Positions 1-3,513 of a DNA stretch of 5,430 nt are shown here, piece by piece. This DNA is from Nitrospirota bacterium (GTDB lineage: Bacteria; Nitrospirota; Thermodesulfovibrionia; Thermodesulfovibrionales; Dissulfurispiraceae). The stretch is from positions 1 to 5,430 of the forward strand of contig JACREW010000244.1 in the NCBI GenBank assembly GCA_016212685.1, read 5' to 3'. Positions within the stretch are counted from its first letter, which is position 1; every line of letters begins with the position of its first letter. Under the pieces are notes generated by a model. The model searched no databases, was not told where the DNA came from, and was given only the letters and a program-made list of their open reading frames with translations. The position numbers and the translations under genes were made by a program.

Positions 1-9
1 AGTTATCAT
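1..9 (-). CDS. Possible start of an antitoxin gene (only first codons in window)
   Basis: The toxin stop codon TGA (complement of 6-8) overlaps an ATG (complement of 7-9) in an ATGA arrangement, and the new frame reads M-I-T before the window ends. HigB-like toxins of this family usually come first in the operon, followed closely by a helix-turn-helix antitoxin, so this is where the antitoxin should begin. Three codons cannot identify a protein. The call rests only on the overlap and on the family's usual gene order. Confidence 0.28.
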
Positions 10-290
10 GCCAGATTTTTAGCCTCTTTTAAAACCCTCAAATCTTTGTCAGTTATGCCTTCCCTGCCATAAAAGCCGCTTGCTTTACCCACTCTCTTAC
101 ACGATGAGCCATTAATTTTATATTCAGACACCCCGCCGCCGACGGATTTAATGTTTGAAAAATTCCCATACTGCAATCGATAAATAGCAGTCGTTATTTT
201 ATTAGCAGCTAATGAATCCAGCCTCCTAAACCATTCACGAAATGGAGATCGTTCACCCTTAATAAACTCTCTAACGGAGTATTCTTTCAT
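6..290 (-). CDS. RelE/ParE-family (HigB-like) toxin, possibly degenerate
   Basis: This 94-residue protein resembles the short 'addiction module killer' branch of the RelE/ParE superfamily, whose members are usually about 95-110 residues and cleave mRNA at the ribosome. Recognisable family blocks are SPFREW (residues 15-20), the helix with RLQYGN (38-43) and GGGVSEYKIN (51-60). The C-terminal GREGITDKDLRVLKEA (75-90) resembles the family's usual end, a Gly-rich strand followed by a short helix. The block that normally follows the EYKIN-type strand, usually like GPGYRVYF, is replaced by GSSCKRVGKASG. The core is therefore diverged or damaged, and activity is uncertain. The ATG at 290 has no good Shine-Dalgarno, but the promoter spacing predicts a leaderless transcript. 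It lies on the element side of the tRNA scar, which fits a stability module of a mobile element. Family assignment is fairly sure; function is not. Confidence 0.72.
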   Translation of the reverse strand: MKEYSVREFIKGERSPFREWFRRLDSLAANKITTAIYRLQYGNFSNIKSVGGGVSEYKINGSSCKRVGKASGFYGREGITDKDLRVLKEAKNLA

Positions 291-297
291 TTAAACA

Positions 298-326
298 ATA
301 GTAACATTTAGGTTACTTCCTGTCAA
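298..326 (-). promoter_or_regulatory. Sigma70-like promoter for the toxin gene, predicted leaderless
   Basis: On the minus strand a perfect -35 box TTGACA (complement of 321-326) is followed, after a 17-base spacer, by the -10 box TACTAT (complement of 298-303, 4 of 6 consensus matches). Seven bases separate the -10 box from the ATG at 290, so transcription should start at or next to the start codon. This agrees with the absence of a Shine-Dalgarno sequence. The elements are seen directly; the leaderless start is inferred. Confidence 0.6.
300..317. promoter_or_regulatory. Inverted repeat AGTAAC-N6-GTTACT, candidate operator
   Basis: A perfect 6-bp inverted repeat with a 6-bp centre overlaps the -10 box and half the spacer of the toxin promoter. 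Toxin-antitoxin operons are normally repressed by the antitoxin, alone or in complex with the toxin, binding such palindromes within the promoter. Position and symmetry support an autoregulatory operator. No binding protein is visible in the window. Confidence 0.5.
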
Positions 327-352
327 GTTATTTTCCCATCGGTATTTTACAC

Positions 353-432
353 CGTCATAAAATCGTCATAAATCTATGACAAAAACCACCGAAAAATGCA
401 AAAAAAACAACAAAATTGATGACGTAATCATC
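353..432. repeat. Cluster of CGTCAT(A) repeats in both orientations, candidate integrase arm sites
   Basis: CGTCATAAA occurs at 353-361 and 364-372, an 11-bp period. TATGAC at 375-380 forms a perfect inverted repeat with GTCATA at 365-370 (4-base centre). ATGACG at 419-424 is another inverted copy of CGTCAT and sits inside GATGA-N5-TCATC (418-432). Short direct and inverted repeats 60-150 bp inside an attachment site are typical of arm-type binding sites for tyrosine integrases and excisionases. The repeats are seen; their role is inferred. I see no convincing gene between 297 and 493. Confidence 0.42.
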
Positions 433-493
433 TATACTACAAAATCAATATCCTCGCGGCTTTATAGGGTATTTGTAAGTCTTTTTGTTTTCA

Positions 494-537
494 CTCTCAA
501 GGCCGAAACACGGGTTCGATTCCCGTTGGGACTACCA
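494..537 (+). tRNA. Displaced 3' half of tRNA-Glu(CTC), attachment-site scar
   Basis: The segment folds as the 3' half of a tRNA. It has an anticodon loop CTCTCAA (494-500, anticodon CTC at 496-498), the 3' anticodon strand GGCCG (501-505) and a 4-base variable loop AAAC. The T stem ACGGG/CCCGT (510-514/522-526) encloses TTCGATT. The 3' acceptor strand TGGGACT (527-533), discriminator A534 and encoded CCA (535-537) follow. The CTC anticodon and 4-base variable loop fit tRNA-Glu. The 5' half is absent: the bases before the loop (TTTCA) cannot pair with GGCCG, and no AGTCCCA acceptor strand lies at the expected distance near 462. It is therefore not a functional tRNA. A break at the anticodon loop is a standard crossover point for tRNA-targeting tyrosine recombinases. 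Confidence 0.8.
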
Positions 538-664
538 AATTTTTCAGAAAAGCAAATCAGACAATCTAAGCGCCCGAGGAAAAATAAAAGGAATTATCAT
601 GAGGGCAGATGTTTACTCAACAGGCAAGAGGATTCTTTCTTTCTGGCTGGCTTCTTTCTGCTGT
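538..664 (+). other. Intergenic leader between the tRNA scar and the operon promoter
   Basis: Apart from one weak 30-codon ORF (599-691) and the left arm of a hairpin (643-650), I see no gene, conserved RNA or clear terminator here. A T-run (540-544) directly follows the tRNA fragment and could end transcription after the original tRNA. A riboswitch cannot be excluded by eye, but I recognise no motif. Confidence 0.4.
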
Positions 665-691
665 TTGACAACCAGCCGGGCAAAATTTTAA
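599..691 (+). CDS. Possible 30-residue small protein or leader peptide
   Basis: An ATG at 599 is preceded by AAAGGA (587-592) at 6 bases, a good ribosome site. The 30 codons end in TAA at 689-691. The peptide has a short basic N-terminal part (GKR, residues 9-11), then a hydrophobic stretch ILSFWLASFCCL (12-23), then a basic tail, so a small membrane peptide is conceivable. It resembles nothing I know. Its end runs through the promoter proposed for the glutamate synthase operon, and it could be chance. Confidence 0.2.
   Translation: MRADVYSTGKRILSFWLASFCCLTTSRAKF
643..679 (+). promoter_or_regulatory. Inverted repeat bracketing the -35 box of the operon promoter
   Basis: GGCTGG (645-650) pairs with CCAGCC (672-677), extended outward by one wobble and one C-G pair. 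The 21-base loop holds the TTGACA box. No U-run follows directly, so it is a poor intrinsic terminator. It may be an operator-like palindrome or chance. Confidence 0.25.
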
Positions 692-694
692 AAT
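665..694 (+). promoter_or_regulatory. Sigma70-like promoter of the glutamate synthase operon
   Basis: A perfect -35 box TTGACA (665-670) is separated by 18 bases from TAAAAT (689-694), which matches the -10 consensus at 5 of 6 positions. Transcription would start near 701 and leave a 5' leader of about 60 bases before the ATG at 761. It is the best promoter upstream of the first operon gene and is on the host side of the tRNA scar. Confidence 0.55.
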
Positions 695-760
695 GAAACT
701 TGCCGCTTCAACGGGCTTCCCAAAAGTCGGCTATTTCAGACAGATAAAGAGGGACAGGTT

Positions 761-1870
761 ATGTGTAGACTGGCTGCGATTACTTCAAAAGATTACATCT
801 CGCCGATGGAGCCGATACTTGCTCTCGAGACCATGAAGGAAGGGCATGACGGCTCAGGATTGGGACTCACCCTTAAAAACTTAGGGGGGGCGTTCGAAAA
901 ATTGAAAAAATATCCGGTGCTTTCGGGCATCTGTTCCAATGCCGGCAAAAAGACCCTCGACGATTTCATGAAAAAACAGGGCTTTAAGCTCAAGTACGAA
1001 TGGAAGCCCAAAATAAAACCCATAAAAGGCATAAATGCCCGTGATCATTATTTCGCGAGGGCTTACGACTATCCCGCTCAATATAAAAACAGGACTATGG
1101 AGGAAAAGGAAGCGCTCTTGATGAACACCCGCCTTGCCGTCAGAAAGATAGGCGAGCCGAACGAGTCAATATTCGCGTTTTCTTTTTACCCGGATGTCAT
1201 TACCATAAAAGAAGTCGGCGATCCGCTCGAAACAGCCGAATTCTTCGGTCTTGACAGGGACGGCCTTAAGGCAAAGATAGTTTTGGCTCAGGGAAGGCAG
1301 AATACGAACTACGCAATATACCTCTATGCGTGTCATCCTTTTTTCATTCAGGGGTACTGCTCCATGACAAACGGAGAGAACACGGCATTCGTGCCGATAA
1401 GGGAATTCCTCATGGGCAGGGGATTTCCGGGATATATGGGTTACAACAGCGACAGCGAGGTATTCACTCATATCCTGCATTACACGACAAGACAATTGGG
1501 TTTCCCCATTACATATTATAAAGACGTAATAACGCCGCTCAAGACATCGGAGATGCAAGGCAGGCAGGACAAAGAGGCACTGGGGCTTATGAAGCAGTCG
1601 TTAAGGCCGTTATGCATAGACGGGCCTAACATGGTTATCGGATTCACGCCGGACGGCACATGTTTTATGGTTCAGGACGCGAAAAAACTGAGGCCCGGCG
1701 TCGTAGGCGGCGTAAAGGGAAAATATGCGCTGATGTCCGAAGAATGCGGCGTTGACAGCGCTATCCCCAAGAGAGACAGGGCAAAGGACATATTCCCCAT
1801 GAAATACGATATGGTGATCATCTCGCCCGACGCGCAGGAGGTTAAGGTATGGAACCAGCTTCAGGGTTAA
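761..1870 (+). CDS. Glutamate synthase glutaminase subunit (class II glutamine amidotransferase)
   Basis: This 369-residue protein is the stand-alone amidotransferase part of a split, archaeal-type glutamate synthase (COG0067/GlxB-like). It hydrolyses glutamine to glutamate and ammonia, which is passed to the FMN subunit encoded next. The N-terminus MCRLAAIT places the catalytic Cys at position 2, exposed when Met1 is removed, and this fixes the start. Other family signs are HDGSGLGL (29-36), a region resembling the glutamine-binding site with CSMTNGEN (200-207, Asn204-Gly205), and SDSEV (230-234), which matches the conserved acidic motif. Family members usually span 350-400 residues, so it looks complete. 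A ribosome site GAGGG (749-753) lies 7 bases before the ATG. The 3' end overlaps the next gene by 22 bases, which suggests translational coupling and fixed stoichiometry. A cytosolic complex is expected. The assignment is firm; the symbol varies between genomes, so none is given. Confidence 0.92.
   Translation: MCRLAAITSKDYISPMEPILALETMKEGHDGSGLGLTLKNLGGAFEKLKKYPVLSGICSNAGKKTLDDFMKKQGFKLKYEWKPKIKPIKGINARDHYFARAYDYPAQYKNRTMEEKEALLMNTRLAVRKIGEPNESIFAFSFYPDVITIKEVGDPLETAEFFGLDRDGLKAKIVLAQGRQNTNYAIYLYACHPFFIQGYCSMTNGENTAFVPIREFLMGRGFPGYMGYNSDSEVFTHILHYTTRQLGFPITYYKDVITPLKTSEMQGRQDKEALGLMKQSLRPLCIDGPNMVIGFTPDGTCFMVQDAKKLRPGVVGGVKGKYALMSEECGVDSAIPKRDRAKDIFPMKYDMVIISPDAQEVKVWNQLQG
1836..1841 (+). 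promoter_or_regulatory. Consensus ribosome binding site inside the upstream gene
   Basis: AGGAGG lies 7 bases before the ATG at 1849, within the last codons of the glutaminase gene. It decides the start of the FMN subunit and shows that the 22-base overlap is genuine. Confidence 0.8.
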
Positions 1871-3513
1871 GATTAGACCACAACCATCATCTCTCGTTAA
1901 GAGAGTTCCCATATGTAATCAGATGGAGGGACGACAGGTGCAAGAGGTGCGGCAAGTGCACGGCAGTATGCCCTGTTAAGGCTATCGAAGCCACTGTAAA
2001 GGTTCAGAGGCTCGTTAAATCCGAAGGGCCTGTCCCCACACCCGCAGCGGTTAGAAATATCACCCATGTTGTCGAGCAGGTTACCGACATGGAGCGTTAC
2101 TGCACAGGATGCGGCACATGCACGCTCGTATGCCCGAATGAAGCGATAGAGCCGGAATTCAATCCGCAGAACAAATTCCTTCATTACAAAAACAAAGGCG
2201 GAGACGGATACAAGAGGGGCGGAAGGAGAAATGACCCTTCCATATCAACCCTCGACAGGCTCAAATTCACGAGGATATCGATGCTCACGGACCCGGCGCT
2301 CGATGCGGGAAGGCACGAGTTCAGGGTAAGATCTCTTTTGGGAAGGATATTACCTCCCGAAGACCTGCCTTTAAAAATGGTCAACGGAAAATTAACGGTC
2401 GATAAGGACAGCATCTTCATACCGCCTGTACGCGAGATATTCCCGATAATGATAGGCAGCATGTCCATAGGCGCATTGTCGCCCCCCATGTGGGAAGGCC
2501 TTGCGATGGGCGTGGCATATCTCAACGAAGTTGAAGGGCTTCCTGTAGTAATGTGCTCGGGCGAAGGCGGAATGCCGCCGAGGCTCTTGAGATCTAAATA
2601 CCTCAAATACTTCATCATACAGATCGCATCAGGATATTTCGGGTGGGACGAGATAGTTCACGCCCTTCCGCACATGGTCGAAGACCCCGCCGCGATAGAA
2701 ATAAAATACGGTCAGGGAGCAAAACCCGGAGACGGCGGGCTCCTCATGGCGCAAAAGGTATTAAAGCTCATCGCGAAGATACGAGGAGTGCCTCAGTTTG
2801 TAGACCTCGCGTCGCCTCCGACCCACCAGACAAAGTATTCAATAGAAGAGGCTGTAGCTAAAATGATACAGTCCATGTCCATGGCATTCGGGTTCAGGGT
2901 TCCGGTCTATCCTAAAATTTCCGGAACAAAGACAGCCCGCGCGGTCTTAAATAACCTTGCGAGAAACCCATACGCGGCAGCATTGTGCATAGACGGCGAG
3001 GACGGAGGAACAGGAGCGGCATACAACGTCTCTATGGATAAGATGGGACACCCTATCGCGTCCAATTTGAGGGAATGTTATTTAGACCTCGTAAGACAAG
3101 GCAAACAGAACGAGCTTCCTCTTATAGCCGCAGGCGGCATCGGGAAGAAAGGCAATCTTGCCGCGAACGCGGCTGCGCTTATAATGTTGGGCGCGTCAGG
3201 CGTAGCGATCGGGAAATATATAATGCAGGCGGCTGCGGACTGCTTCGGGGACGAATACAACCGATGCAATCTCTGCAACACAGGCAAATGTCCCCGCGGC
3301 ATCACCACGCAAGACCCTAAACTTTACAGAAGGCTCGATTCCGATAGGGTGGCCGAAAGGGTCGTAGAGGTATTCAAGGCAGCGGATGTTGAATTGAGAA
3401 AACTATTCGCTCCTATGGGAAGAAGCACCGAACTGCCCATAGGCATGTCGGACGGATTAAGCATAGACGATCAGGCAATGGCGGAGAGGTTGGGGATAAA
3501 TTATGCGTGCTAA
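1849..3513 (+). CDS. gltB: Glutamate synthase FMN/Fe-S subunit with N-terminal 2[4Fe-4S] ferredoxin
   Basis: This 554-residue protein is the synthase core (COG0069 domain), a TIM barrel that binds FMN and reduces 2-iminoglutarate, made from 2-oxoglutarate and ammonia, to glutamate. Near the N-terminus are two [4Fe-4S] ferredoxin motifs, with Cys31, 34, 37, 41 and Cys85, 88, 91, 95, which E. coli GltB lacks. Core motifs follow: PIMIGSMSIGALS (199-211), GEGG (238-241), YGQGAKPGDGG (287-297), SPPTHQTKYSIEE (322-334), KISG (357-360) and DGEDGGTGA (382-390). Cys473, Cys476 and Cys481 in CNLCNTGKCPRG correspond to the ligands of the [3Fe-4S] cluster near FMN. The length is usual for the archaeal-type subunit. 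The start is set by AGGAGG at 7 bases. It overlaps both neighbours (22 and 11 bases). The assignment is very sure. Confidence 0.95.
   Translation: MEPASGLRLDHNHHLSLREFPYVIRWRDDRCKRCGKCTAVCPVKAIEATVKVQRLVKSEGPVPTPAAVRNITHVVEQVTDMERYCTGCGTCTLVCPNEAIEPEFNPQNKFLHYKNKGGDGYKRGGRRNDPSISTLDRLKFTRISMLTDPALDAGRHEFRVRSLLGRILPPEDLPLKMVNGKLTVDKDSIFIPPVREIFPIMIGSMSIGALSPPMWEGLAMGVAYLNEVEGLPVVMCSGEGGMPPRLLRSKYLKYFIIQIASGYFGWDEIVHALPHMVEDPAAIEIKYGQGAKPGDGGLLMAQKVLKLIAKIRGVPQFVDLASPPTHQTKYSIEEAVAKMIQSMSMAFGFRVPVYPKISGTKTARAVLNNLARNPYAAALCIDGEDGGTGAAYNVSMDKMGHPIASNLRECYLDLVRQGKQNELPLIAAGGIGKKGNLAANAAALIMLGASGVAIGKYIMQAAADCFGDEYNRCNLCNTGKCPRGITTQDPKLYRRLDSDRVAERVVEVFKAADVELRKLFAPMGRSTELPIGMSDGLSIDDQAMAERLGINYAC
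3492..3496 (+). promoter_or_regulatory. Ribosome binding site of the GXGXG-GltD gene
   Basis: GGGGA lies 6 bases before the ATG at 3503, inside the end of the FMN subunit gene. There is no in-frame ATG, GTG or TTG between 3503 and the conserved start of the GXGXG domain near 3608. The ATG at 3503 is therefore the only reasonable start, and the palindromic element downstream of it must be translated. Confidence 0.65.

Larger units (their letters stand above)
1..500. mobile_element. Terminal part of an element integrated in a tRNA-Glu gene (right end)
   Basis: The DNA left of the displaced tRNA-Glu 3' half is AT-rich, unlike the operon on the right. It carries a toxin gene and clustered short repeats at the border. 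In tRNA-targeted integration the element brings its own copy of the tRNA 3' end. The intact tRNA is then rebuilt at one border and the original 3' half is left at the other. The orientation here puts the element to the left, with the intact tRNA-Glu at its far border. No integrase is in the window, so the element type (genomic island, ICE or prophage) cannot be told. The right limit is set by the anticodon loop and may be off by some bases. Confidence 0.5.

Noticed and set aside
462..537. Complete tRNA gene
   Set aside because: No acceptor 5' strand AGTCCCA, no D arm and no pairing 5' anticodon strand exist in the 76 bases ending at CCA. Only the 3' half is present.
433..537. Group I intron in tRNA-Glu with the 3' exon at 494
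   Set aside because: The break at the anticodon loop would fit, but I see no group I core elements just upstream, and a toxin gene on the other strand fits a mobile element better. It remains a minor alternative, testable by looking for the 5' exon nearby.
494..537. tmRNA (ssrA) 3' end
   Set aside because: The T arm is similar, but tmRNA normally begins with GGGG and ends its acceptor with a complementary CTCC-type strand. Here the strand is TGGGACT, and a CTC anticodon loop with a tRNA-Glu-like variable loop is present.
376..696. 106-codon plus-strand open frame across the tRNA scar
   Set aside because: It runs through the tRNA half, the repeats and the promoter, has no good ribosome site or recognisable domain, and has a composition typical of non-coding AT-rich DNA.
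693..832. Short frame starting at ATG 693 (MKLAASTGF...)
   Set aside because: It has no ribosome site, starts within the promoter -10 region so it would not be on the main transcript, and runs out of frame into the glutaminase gene.
494..1870. Functional link between tRNA-Glu and glutamate synthase
   Set aside because: The proximity is thematically attractive, but the tRNA piece is a non-functional remnant, and tRNA-Glu genes occur next to many unrelated genes.
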